From positions 49,231,033 through 49,295,032 of the forward strand of contig CM066987.1 of the NCBI GenBank assembly GCA_033977485.1: 64,000 nucleotides of DNA, in the 5' to 3' direction. Below the pieces are notes generated by a model. The model made no database searches. It was not told where the DNA came from and saw only the letters and a list, made by a program, of their open reading frames with translations. Positions 21,801 to 31,717 of the stretch are shown one piece after another. Source of the DNA: Hydrangea macrophylla. Taxonomy: Eukaryota > Streptophyta > Magnoliopsida > Cornales > Hydrangeaceae. A program made the position numbers and the translations under genes. The stretch's first letter is position 1. Each line of letters starts with the position of its first letter.

Positions 21801-22242
21801 ACGACCACTATAGTTCGAAGTAGGTGACTTCATATAGTTGCGAGTATCGCCTTCGAAAGGCATTATACGATTCAGAAACAGAGGAAAGCTTAATCCGAGA
21901 TTTATAGGACCCTTTGAGATCCTAGAGAGAAATGGGCCAGTGGCTTACCGATTGGCCTTGTCATCAGAGTTGGAACATGTGCATAATGTATTTCTTGTAT
22001 CAATGTTGAGATGTTGTATGACAGATACGAGTAAGATCATTACACCTGAGCCGTTACAGATTCAGGGAGACTTGACTTATGTGGAACAACCGATAGAGAT
22101 TCTAGATCGAAAAGAGCAAGTATTGAGAACAAAGACAATTCCAATGGTAAAAGTGCATGGTGTAGAGTCATTCAGTTGAGGAAGTTACGTGGGAAATGAG
22201 GAGGAGATGAAGAATGAGTACCCATACCTGTTTGACGTATAA
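18877..22242 (+). pseudogene. Ty3/gypsy chromovirus pol (PR-RT-RH-IN-chromodomain), 5' truncated
   Basis: The order of domains is that of a plant chromovirus. The aspartic protease has ILVDSGSTHSF and DVILGTDWL. The reverse transcriptase has [30 protein letters not shown] and the catalytic [10 protein letters not shown]. RNase H has [15 protein letters not shown] and [13 protein letters not shown]. Integrase has a CSVCQQVK zinc-knuckle end, then ITMDVVLGFP, IVSNCDSSF and FHPQIDGQSERMIQ. The C-terminus is PRFIGPFEILERNGPVAYRL with a chromodomain-like end (ILDRKEQVLRTKTIP). The frame is broken by many stops, for example at 19522, 19606, 19710, 20120, 20594 and 21556, and by frameshifts. Gag is missing because the element begins abruptly inside the protease. 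The stop at 22240-22242 matches the family end. The best lineage guess is Tekay/Del. Confidence 0.92.
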
Positions 22243-22265
22243 GGTATAAATTTGGGGACAAACAT

Positions 22266-22284
22266 CCTTTTTGGAGGGGAGAGT
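22266..22284 (+). other. Polypurine tract of the gypsy copy
   Basis: CTTTTTGGAGGGGAGAGT lies directly before the LTR start TGTCACACCC, the usual plus-strand primer position. The same tract is at 59431-59447 on the other strand in the second copy. Confidence 0.8.
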
Positions 22285-24376
22285 TGTCACACCCATTCCA
22301 AAATTTCATAAGTTTTCTCATGCATAATTGAATCTGTGAGTTTATCAATGTTAATTGATAATGGTGTTGAGGTTGACTGTGAGTCAATGGTAAGGTGTCA
22401 GTGGGGACACGGGAACATGGAAGTTCGTTTTGCTTTGGCACGATGAAATGACATTTATGTGATTTAAATGTTATTTAACTTTCTGGTATTGTTGATGAAT
22501 AGTGAATATACCTGTGTAGAGTAAGTTCTGATAATCTCGATATTGTTATATATCATTTAGAGAACTATGGTGAGAACGTGAGTGTCACATTATATAAAAG
22601 GTAGGTTGTGTAGAAATTCCACAAAATTTTGTTTTCGAACGTAATTTTTGTATCCAAACGAGCCTTAATAAAAAACCCTTGTAATTAATAGTTTTTACTC
22701 GTAAAGTTATAAAATGGACGCGTGCGACGTTTCGGGAGTTAACTAGGAGTTTTGAGAACTTGCGGGGAGGTAAACGGGAATTTTGAGAAGTTTGTCTATA
22801 ATAGGTGAGGGTGAGATTTCATTTCTCACAAACTTTCTCAAACATCTTGAGAGAGGAGAGAGAAAAAGGAGATTTAATCCTACGGGCTTTGCGACGACGA
22901 TCGGCGACCTTCGTCTGTCAGTTTTTTCCGAAATTCGAGATTTGAACTCGTGGAGGTAAGACCTACATTTTGATACCGCTTAGGCCATGTTTGGCAAACA
23001 TTTGTAAAAATCTAATTTCTAGACTTTTGGAGAAAACCCAGAAAATCTTGTAGGAATCACTTCAAATCTGTAGTCCGACGTTTAATCGGCCGTCTAGTCG
23101 ATCCTTCAAAGTTTGGAGGAAATTGCACGAGGTATAAATTTCTAACTTATGAAATATAGAGAAATACATGTTTTAGATTTCGACAACGAAAATGTGATCT
23201 GGGCAAAATTCATGTGTTAATTTTAGACCCGTTAATTATGCACGCGCTTAAATGTGAAAAGCATGTCTAAATTTACGCGAGCACGTTGACTTGTCTATGT
23301 GGGCCAAAGGGGGGTCTTATACAAATTCATGCTGGAGTAAGCTTCTCGATATTTGAAAATTTTAGTAGCGATGGCTACTGTGCATGGTTTAAGGTTTAAA
23401 CTTGCCAAGGCACTTGGGGATGTAATGGTTGTAGGCTTAGACTAGCCATTGACATTGCTGATTAAGGCTTGGACTTGCCGCTACCGGATGAAGGCGTATT
23501 TTTCTCCCCAGAGATTATTTATGTGATTACGAGGTTAAGGCATGTTTTTTCATATATGCACATGTTAGAATTTGTACACTCAGCATATAGATGAGCAGTG
23601 GAGATTTACTCCATTGCAGGTAAGAAGAAAGATAAGAAGAAGCGTGAGGAGTGAGGCCGTTGAGGAACGCCGGGGAAGAACCTTGTTCATATCTTTTGTT
23701 CTCTTTTCCTTAAACTTGTATTAGGATTTGAGAGTTCGTATATTCTGTAATAAAACTTTGGAGTAGTTAGTAGTACTGTAATCTTGTGTTTAGACACCTG
23801 TGATCATGTTTTAATCGTCGTATTATGATTGTGGTTGTGTTGGTTTTGGTTTGGAGATCCTTAGATTGGATTCTACAGTGTATTCAGCAGTCTGTCAGGA
23901 ATCTGTCGATTGATTCTTGTTCAGTCGACTGGACCACTGTTCATTTTTGCAAACTGTTTTTAAATGTGGCAAATCTAATCGACTGGACCATGTTTCAGTC
24001 GACTGGATAATTGATAGAAAATGTGAATTTTGATTCTGCTAGAGGCACAGTCGACTGGTAGAAGTCAGTCGACTGAAAGTTTTAGGCCCCAATCGACTGA
24101 ACTCCAGTCACAGTTGACTGGATGGGCTGTAGATTCCTTAAAAACCTTACTGCTTGATGTTTAGTCGACTGGAGCCCCGACCCAGTCGACTGGATCTCTG
24201 TTTTCAAACTTGAATCCTTTTGAGAAGTATTCCAATTGGACAAAACTGTTCATAACTCTGATTTCAAATGGGTTGGACATATGTTTCTGCTGCTAATCAC
24301 ACCGTAATGAACTGGATAAGCCTTCATGGCGTGCCACGTATCCTGTTTCTGCGCGTTAGTGGGATGGGTCGTGAAA
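22285..24376 (+). repeat. 3' LTR of the gypsy chromovirus, copy 1 (~2.1 kb)
   Basis: It starts TGTCACACCC after the polypurine tract and ends near GGGATGGGTCGTGAAA, where copy 2 ends GGGTCGTGACA. It is collinear in reverse with 57252-59430. Shared landmarks include the GCAGGTAAGAAGAAAGA stretch at 23617. Its last quarter (23890-24215) contains about nine CAGTCGACTG words. Confidence 0.85.
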
Positions 24377-24978
24377 GAAAGAGTCAAGATTTTGAGAGAG
24401 AGAGAGATAGAGAGATAGAGAAAGAGATTTCAAACCTTTGGTTGTCTTTCCCAAATCACCCAAATCGCAGCCCTAAATGGTGAGCTTCTTCGTGCAGTTT
24501 GGTTGAGGAGAGGAGAGAGAAAGGTATACGCTCAACTTGGGTTTTTTTAATTAAACACAAAATGGGTAGCCAAAGGATCCGACCCAAGTTTTTTTTTTTT
24601 TTTTTTTCAAAGAATCAAAGTGGTCAAACGGTGGTCCCACATAATTCGGTGCAATCTCTCGGTGCAAGTCAGTGCCTATAGCAATATTGAACATAAAATC
24701 AAATATAAAAAATTCTTAAACTAAATTTTTTATTTTCAAAATTTTAGAAGGACCCCTAGGCCAGCCACCCTAACCTTACTACCTTCCCTCTGCCGTGTCT
24801 ACCGTCTGGCTCTATCACTCCTCTTCCTTTTTTGTTGCTTTCAAGTAATTACCTCAATTTTGCAAGTTGTACAATAAATAATATCCAATTGATTGTATTA
24901 TAATATTCTTATGCAATGTTTTTAAAACCGAACTATTCATTGAATTGAACAATTGACTGGGTTATGACGAGTTACTGG
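24377..24978. other. Flank of gypsy copy 1, no gene
   Basis: A GA-rich segment (24395-24425) and a poly-T run (24588-24607) are present. No coding is seen, and the region does not continue the Copia sequence that borders the left side of the gypsy copy. Confidence 0.45.
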
Positions 24979-25449
24979 TGTAATACCTTGTATTTTCATT
25001 GCACTTTTATAATGCTTTTGATATAAATAAGATTCAATATGTTGATATTTACATTTCATGTAATTTCTCTTTCGATCGATCGAACGTCTTTCAATTGATC
25101 GAACTTTTGTTTCTTCAATCGATCAAAACCTTATCGAGCGATCAAACCTCTGCTGACCTGAAATCCATACGTGGACGACTTTCAATCGATCGACCCCACT
25201 TCGATCGATCGAATGTGACTGAACTTGTAAACCAAGTTTATTTCCACGACCATCATTCACTCTCCTCCCCTATATATATGTATTATACACACACACCCAC
25301 TTGGGTTGCTGAACTTTGGGAGAGAGTTAGAGAGATATATATAGTTTATATATACACATATATACACACACCCGGATATATATACACAAACAGTCACATG
25401 CAACGTGCCACGTGTCCTATTTCTGCCTGTAGCGAGATGGGTCGTGACA
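24979..25449 (+). repeat. LTR-like sequence with TCGATCGA words
   Basis: The segment starts TGTAATACCTTGTATTTT and ends GAGATGGGTCGTGACA, so it has TG...CA ends. Its last 50 bp resemble the end of the 22-24 kb LTR (GTGCCACGTGTCCTATTTCTG). It holds about six TCGATCGATCGA-type words at 25073-25215. No matching target duplication was found, so it may be truncated or recombined. Confidence 0.5.
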
Positions 25450-25522
25450 AAAAAAAAACTAATTTAGAATGAGGTACCTAATTTTAAATATTTTTCAATA
25501 GATATGGTAAATCTATTTATAT

Positions 25523-25923
25523 TGTAGAAAAATCATGCACACAAGCATGGAGTCGGGTTCAAGGCATACCTTGAGCGGAATACCCGATTCGGATCGTCTA
25601 CGGCGTTGTTCGAGCCCGACAAGAAACCCCACGAACTACTGCTCCTTCCTCGCTTCTGTGTACTCTCTTATGCTTTGTGTTGATCGTAGGACACACTACT
25701 AGAGCAATACCTGGGATAGTCACGCGCTAAGTCCCATAGCTCCATGGTGATGGCCATAGAGAGAGAAAACTGTGTGAGAGAGAGGATTGTGTTACCCTAA
25801 TTGTGTGTGCAATATGCATATATATAGGCACACATATATGAAAACCCTAGGTCTTCAAAGGCCAAAGCCCATTGGACCCAGTCCAATGTTTGTGGGTGCA
25901 CAAATGACCCACAATTTCTTACA
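25523..25923 (-). mobile_element. Solo LTR of the Copia C family
   Basis: It begins TGTAGAAAAATCATGC, ends TTTCTTACA, and is collinear with the LTRs at 16559 and 44277 (shared CATGGTGATGGCCATAGAGA and CCCATTGGACC.GGTCCAATG-like blocks). No polypurine tract follows. The flanks TATAT (25518-25522) and TATAC (25924-25928) look like a slightly decayed 5-bp duplication. The structure is that of a solo LTR left by recombination. Confidence 0.65.
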
Positions 25924-25929
25924 TATACG

Positions 25930-27140
25930 AAAGTACACTTCATAAAGTCATTGATATTATCATATTTGTTTTAGCTCCATAATGTATAATTATTTTACAG
26001 TGTTGTCATGTACCATAAAGATTAAACAAATCTCTAAAAGTTGTTGCATATTGGTTTTTGTTCATTAGAATATGTACCTATGCATAATTCAAGGTATACA
26101 ATAAGGTCATTGAGTTGATATATAGCAATATACTCTTATTTTTTTCAGTAATTTTTTTGTTAAAACTTTACTAAAAACTAAAGAATACGTCTCTTGTCAA
26201 GGGAATCTTTATATTACTTTTACTGTTTGATAAACCTATTACGTGTGATGCACATGTTTTTTTCCTAATTTTATTAAAAGGTGGGTGTGTACAAAATTTT
26301 TCCTTTTTCCACCATGATAGTAGTTAAACTCAGGGGTAATAATTACCATTTTTAACATCCTCATGAGTCGTTGAAGAACACCACAAAAAACCTATAAAGT
26401 ATGATAGTGCCTATAATACATCAGAATCCACAGACTAAACCTATACCCAATGGTGGATCTAGGAAGGACTCAGTAGAAGCAGCTGTCCCGACAAGAATTT
26501 TAAAAATTTTATGCGTACTTCAATTTTCTTATAGAAGCTAATTAGATGATGTAGAATCTTGTAGAATTTCCTAGACTTGAAGGGAATCATTTTCTTTAGA
26601 GTCATTTAGAGAGTACATAACAAGGGTTTGTAAATATTCAAAGTATTTCTTAAGAGTATTCTAGAAAGATTATTTTATTAGGAGGTAGAAAACTTCTACC
26701 TTATTATCTAGAATTTTCCTCCCATTGGATGATCGTCACTTACATAAATCCAAGCCATTGACTATACTAACTATTATCTATAAGTAGGGTGACTTTCGTC
26801 CAAATTATTCAAGAATTATAAAATTTTTGAGGAGTAGTAAAAATTGCCTACATATTCATCATGTACTTTCTCTACTTCTTCCATACTCTTTTTAATCCCA
26901 TACTTTATTTGAATAATTGTAAAAATTGTTGGAGAGCAGTAAAAAGTGCATACTTGTGTTCTTAATCTATTTTTTGATACTTCTTTTATCGTTAAATAAG
27001 AAAAGGCAAGTATATATTATACTCTACAATATACTCAAAAATTGTAGAACAATATCAAAATATCAGTTGTAGACTCCTCTTTTTCTTCCTCTCAAATACA
27101 ACTTCATCACTCCTCCTCTCACCTCCTTCCCACACAGAAC
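25930..27140. other. AT-rich 5' flank of member C, with repeat shared with 9.7-10.1 kb
   Basis: 26560-27010 is a diverged copy of 9690-10075 (ATTGGATGATCGTCACTTAC, ACTAACTATTATCTATAAGT). At 26448 the text AATGGTGGATCTAGGA resembles a hAT-like terminus, so the shared block may be a mobile element and not promoter DNA. No gene is seen. Confidence 0.5.
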
Positions 27141-27151
27141 ATGGCCAGTGT

Positions 27152-27652
27152 TTGTCTCCATTTCTCTCCAAACCACCATTCAGTCAATCCTTTAGAAGAT
27201 CACATCCTCAACAGAAAAACTTGGTCATACCACCATTTTGGCAACAAGTTCATGAACCCGTGATCATTCCTCTACAACAACAACTTCCCCTCAATGAACA
27301 GTTGCATCCACAATATCGATGTTCTCTCTCATATTCGGGATTCAGCCAACCAAACCCTCAGAGGTTTTTAGTCATACCACCATTTTGGCAACATGGTCAT
27401 GAACCCATGATCATTCCTCTACAGCAACAACTTCCCCACAACGAACATCTACGTCCACAATATCGATGTTCTCTCTCATGTTTGGAATTCAGCCAACTAA
27501 ACCCTCAAAGGTTTTTGGCTCAATATTCCCCTAGACCACCTTTTATAATTTCAAGTGATTTTCTAGCTCCCCTACACTCTCTTCCACCACCACAGTTGGT
27601 GGCACCCACCACCACCATCGACTCACAGACAGATTGTGTCACTGAAGGTTGA
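27152..27652 (+). pseudogene. Pro/Gln-rich ORF with a 49-residue tandem duplication
   Basis: A 166-codon open frame without an ATG at its start contains two copies of a 49-residue unit (IPPFWQ..HEP.IIPLQQQLP, then PQYRCSLS and NPQRF) encoded by a 147-bp tandem DNA duplication at 27222-27368 and 27369-27515. An ATG at 27141 (MASVCLHFSPNHHS) lies in another frame and stops after 40 codons. The stretch just precedes the membrane-protein relic at 27.7 kb and may be its N-terminal exon with a frameshift. No family is recognised. Confidence 0.45.
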
Positions 27653-27666
27653 CAAAAAAAGGTTGA

Positions 27667-28120
27667 ATGCGCTATTTTGAAGCTAAACGAAGAAGAAGTG
27701 GAGCTCTATCGATATACCTTCACAAATATATGTGCCTGCCTATCCGATTACTCTGCATGCCATTGTTTTTTTCATCAAGCTTGCAGTCAAGAAGCCTAGA
27801 CAAGTGTGAATACGCGATGTATTCTGGGGTGTTTACCATCCTGGTTTTATTAGGTGGAGGAATACTTTTGCTCTATAATTGTTTAAATGCACTTAATTTT
27901 CAAAAACTTGATAAGAAGTATAGGAGGGTTTTGAAAAAATTGAATATTTATCTTTCAGCTATCCCAAACCCTCATTCACCTCATGGAAGGTATTGATACC
28001 TTCCAACTCGCCTCCCCAATGAAAAAGCTATCAACCATTTCCCATTGGACCTATGTTATGCTTGTTTGGGGCGGATTCAATGGTCTTGCCATTGTTGTTT
28101 CATTCGTAGAGTTCTGTTAG
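27667..28120 (+). pseudogene. Small membrane-protein family member C, frameshifted
   Basis: One frame, open to 27996, carries a transmembrane segment (VFTILVLLGGGILLLYN), then LDKKYRRVLKKLNIYLSAIP and NPHSP. The next frame continues from about 27983 with DTFQLASPMKKLSTISHWTY, a second hydrophobic segment (GGFNGLAIVVSFVEF) and a stop at 28118. The break between them is a one-step frame change. Member B at 10.2 kb shares the LD.KYR..LK..N and PNPH.P signatures and the DSFYLAVPIKR equivalent of DTFQLASPMKK. The predicted ancestral protein had two C-terminal transmembrane helices around a basic amphipathic loop. I do not recognise the family. Confidence 0.65.
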
Positions 28121-28228
28121 TGGAAGATAAATTTTTTATATAATATTTCTAGATTGTCATGATTTTAGTTTTTAAGGGCATAATATTGTTATGTATCTCC
28201 TCTTAGGATTTTGTTTACCAGGTATCAA

Positions 28229-28252
28229 TGTGTGTGTGTGTGTGTGTGTGTG
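28229..28252. repeat. (TG)n microsatellite
   Basis: TG dinucleotide run followed by a T tract. Confidence 0.9.
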
Positions 28253-28288
28253 TTTTTTTTTCCTATGCTAAAATGTGAACCTTTTTTT

Positions 28289-28569
28289 GTGTTAAATGCA
28301 TTTTGCACCCTCAAACTATACCCTGTTTGGCACTTGAGTCCTTAGACAAATTTTTTTTCGCATTTTGGTCCCTCAACTAACATTTTGTGGCAATTACGAA
28401 AAAAGTCACTTCTAGTGATGCCAAAAGTAACACTAAAAGTGACGGAGGGGGCAAACTGCCACAAAATGGTAGTTAAGGGACCAAAATGCAAAAAAAAAAA
28501 AAAAAATTATTTAGTGACCAAAGTGCCAAACAGGTTATATAATTTGAGGGTGCAAAATGCATTTTACCC
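28289..28569. mobile_element. Hairpin MITE (family M2), copy 1
   Basis: The left end AAATGCATTTTGCACCCTCA and the right end TGAGGGTGCAAAATGCATTT are reverse complements. The interior is largely palindromic around GCCAAAAGTAACACTAAAAG, with TTTGGTCCCTCAACTA and its complement further out. A second copy starts 150 bp downstream. A related locus (around 41800-41880) lacks it and serves as an empty site. Confidence 0.85.
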
Positions 28570-28717
28570 TATATCTTTATATCAGCTTTCTGTTGGGTGA
28601 GTACAAAAGGCAACGTAAATTGTCTTTTAAAACCTTCATGAATACTGTGACTGTTGCTCAATACCTTTAACATGAATGTTACAACCGTTGGTTAAAACGT
28701 CTTCCAATAAAACCCTT

Positions 28718-29009
28718 TAACTAAGCATTTTGCACTATCAAACTATACCATGTTTGGCACTTTGGTCCCTATGCAACTTTTTCCGCATTTTGGTCCCTCA
28801 ACTACCATTTTGTGGCAGTTTGTCCCCCTCCATCAATTTTAGTGACGGAATAAGTCACTTTTAATGAAGCCAAAAGTGACGCTAAAAGTGACGGAGGGGG
28901 CAAACTATCACAAAATGTTAGTTGAGAGACCACAATGCGAAAAAAAAAAATTACTAGGACCAAAGTGCCAAACAAGATATAGTTTGAGGGTGCAAAACGC
29001 ATTTTACCC
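28718..29009. mobile_element. Hairpin MITE (family M2), copy 2
   Basis: Same family and orientation-free hairpin as at 28289-28569: AGCATTTTGCACTATCAAAC on the left, GTTTGAGGGTGCAAAACGCA on the right, and the GTGACGGAGGGGGCAAACT core. The two copies are clearly diverged, so this is not a recent tandem duplication. Confidence 0.85.
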
Positions 29010-29329
29010 AAGCCTTTCACTAGTAAATGTACTTAAAGTAAATCTTGACAATATTTGGATTACTAAAGATTAAAAGCTTTGAACCAAAATGGGTACCAGC
29101 TGCATATTTATTTATGCACATTTATGTCATATACACGCACACAAATATATATATATATACATATATTAAAATAAACCAACATATTCCCACTTATTTTAAT
29201 AAAAATAAAAATACTCACATATTGGGTATAGATTAAAAATAAATAAATCATGCGTAATGAGGGTGACAAAGGCTTGAATCCCCACTTAGTGTTCAATAAT
29301 CCTTGCTCTAGAGCCAATGTTGATAATGT
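29010..29329. other. AT-rich DNA, no gene
   Basis: TA-rich text with (TA)n at about 29148-29165. Nothing coding was recognised. Confidence 0.4.
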
Positions 29330-29870
29330 CTTAAACTATGACTACTTTGGGGAAACAAACAAGACATTGCATCACACACATAATTTTTCAGCACTCTATT
29401 CCAAGCTTCTAAGCTAGCACGTTTTATGGCCATATGCTAGATCCCGGCTTATTGAGCGCTCTAGAGAATTATCCCCATTCTCATAAGAAGCGGCTCTACT
29501 TCCACACTCAAATAGGTGAGTCTATCAAGGATGCTCTCATGACTCTGACATCCCATCAATAATGGTTGTAGAACTCATTAAGAGTTATAAACAACTCAAC
29601 CTCATATCTGTTATATATGAGATCCATGCACCTACACTATAGGGGTAGCCAATGACTAGTGCTCAATTTTAGTACATGTCCATCAAACCACTCTATTTCG
29701 TTCTTCCCTTTGAACCTAGTCCTCGGGATCTCTGGTCCCTAGGTAGGGTATCCTCATTGGCGATTTATTACTCTTTGGGCTGCAAGTCTATCCCCCTCGA
29801 TTCAATCCAGTCTTCTACTCTAGCTAGAGCTTTCATTATCTCCAAATTATCATATCACTTATATTGGATT
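29330..29870 (-). repeat. Relic of a Copia 3' untranslated region
   Basis: The order of short blocks matches the segment between the RNase H end and the 3' LTR of the complete Copia element at 34350-34870: GAGCGCTCTAGAGAA, TCTCATAAGAAGCGGC, ACTTCCACACTCAAATAGGT, CATTAAGAGTTA, GAACCTAGT..GGGATCTC and TATCCCCCTCGAT. It is diverged, so it derives from an older related element. No coding remains. Confidence 0.55.
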
Positions 29871-30423
29871 TCACAGTACTATATTTTCTCCTTATAGACT
29901 CGGAATTTTCAATGTTGTATTTTTTTTACACTCTTCCTATAATTGAAGTACTATCACAATGGATCAAAACAAGTGGTATTGATTTTCTCCCACATTGAAG
30001 TTTTATGTAGAAAATCACGAACTAGCCCGCTTCTTCATTGGCTTTTAACAAATAGCTCAACATCCCAATATAACACATAGCCAATGGTATACAACCAATC
30101 ATCTCATAGGGTGCTCCAAAACTCATCACTATACTTTTCTAGGACAGTGGAAAACCTTTGGGTAAGCAAACCAATAATTTCTAAGTACCTCATTACAAAG
30201 TAATGGTATTCAAAATATGAATAAGCATCTTGAAAATTCCAATGCATTGCAAAAACTCATCTTGGTTTATGTCCAAAGAAATCATGAATTTTACATTTTG
30301 TACTTCTCATGTCATCTTGAATCAAATTCAAGGTATCCTGTTATTTTGAAAAATATCCAAAGCTATCAATTTAGTCATTTTGGATTAAAACCAAGACAAA
30401 CTCAAATTATCATCTTAGAGAAC
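29871..30423. other. Degenerate DNA, no gene
   Basis: Probably older retroelement debris. Short phrases such as ATCTTGGTTTATGTCCAA and ATTTTGGATTAAAACCAAG recur, but no boundaries or coding are supported. Confidence 0.35.
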
Positions 30424-30945
30424 TGATTCGTGTCAAATATTGCATTCCTAACTTCATGATTTTACTCTTATTGGATGCGAATTATCACCTACACCGGGAG
30501 ATTTAATGGATAAATTGCACTTTTGTTTATTTTGTTATTGTTCACTTTTTGTTAATAAAAAGTCTCTTTCTTATAGGTTTTGGCGACTTGTTCAAAGTGA
30601 GAACTAACCCCGTTTGGTTCTTATCCTGTGAAAAGGGGTAGGAATCCATCCCAACAAAGGCAGATCGGTCCAGCCTTGCAACACGGATTGATAGTGTCCT
30701 TTGAGGAAACCACTGCACAAAATTTTAAAATCAGATCGATCTGCGATCCTGAATATGCATTCTGCCAGAATATAAGATAATTGGATCGATCCGCCCGTTT
30801 GCCTCGAATCGATCTGCTCTTTTGGACGAGGATTTTGCTACATTTAAGAATATAGGATCGATCCGGCATTTTGCCTAGGATTTATCCGCCTCTGCTGTGA
30901 CCTAATCCCTCTTTTTATTACAAGTTTTCCATTTTGGGCTTATCT
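30424..30945 (+). repeat. LTR fragment (family L4), copy 1
   Basis: About 520 bp, starting TGATTCGTGTCAAATATTGC, is collinear with the start of the LTR at 31718 (shared GCGAATTATCACCTACAC, TTTTGGCGACTTGTTCAAAG and CCATCCCAACAAAGG). It contains GGATCGATCCG-like words. It ends abruptly at GTTTTCCATTTT, where the second copy continues, so it is truncated. Confidence 0.7.
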
Positions 30946-31717
30946 TCCGATGCGCCGAGTGTCCGACTGCTGTGGTCCAGGGTATGCCAAGTGTTTGGCT
31001 CCTATGGTTCAGGGGGTGTGTTGAAATGTTCCACATCACCCATTTATGCCCATTTCTGTGTGGTTTATAAGAATTTAGTTCCCCTATCCTTAACACTTGG
31101 GTTTTAAGGAGTTGAATGGGCTGGGCCTTACAAGATTTTTCATCATTGGCATGTGCTTGGCTTTGATATCCATTTTCTTTACTCTCTTTTTGCCTGCATT
31201 TTCAAGTGTATTACCCAATTCAGAGTGCTCATTTTTAGAGTGTAATACCAGTGAGAATTGAGCGCATTTTGAACGAAATTCAGATTATGAAAGCATTGCC
31301 ATCTTCTTGATTGTTTGTAGTTATGCACTTCACACCACACACGCATCCAAGATTGAGCATAATGGAGTTTATCTAATAACCTTGATAGTTTGAGAACTTT
31401 TTGGATACTGCATGTCTCATTACTAAAATCCATTGAAAATCATTATCTATGTTGAGCGTTGTGCATTTGAATAGTGGACAACTATTGTGAGGAAACAAAA
31501 TGTTTGTGAGTATTATTTTGAAAACCCTCTAGAGACAAAACTCCGCCTCTACGGGTAACCTAGACGTTTAACGGCTTGTTGCATATGCTCAATGCAATCG
31601 TGTTTCCCACGAAAATGGTTTATCTTTCATTTTACATAAAGTGTTGTGTAAGGTTTTTCTTGAATCTCTTGATCTTCTGCTTTGTTGCTAAGAGACTAGC
31701 AACATCTAATTGGGGGG
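30946..31717. other. Sequence between the two L4 LTR copies
   Basis: It may be the much-reduced interior of the L4 element. At 31010-31030 a GGGGG tract runs into TGTGTTGAAATGTTCCACAT, which looks like the start of a different LTR. At 31700-31717 the text CTAATTGGGGGG lies directly before TGTTATTCGAG, a good polypurine tract for the 3' LTR. No coding was recognised. Confidence 0.45.

Noticed and set aside
25081..25215. Possible restriction-like or protein-bound site cluster (ATCGAT)
   Set aside because: Not treated as a stand-alone site; it lies in an LTR-like segment and is handled as one case of the LTR word pattern.
24974..25454. Calling 24979-25449 a solo LTR
   Set aside because: The flanks ACTGG and AAAAA do not match, so insertion cannot be shown.
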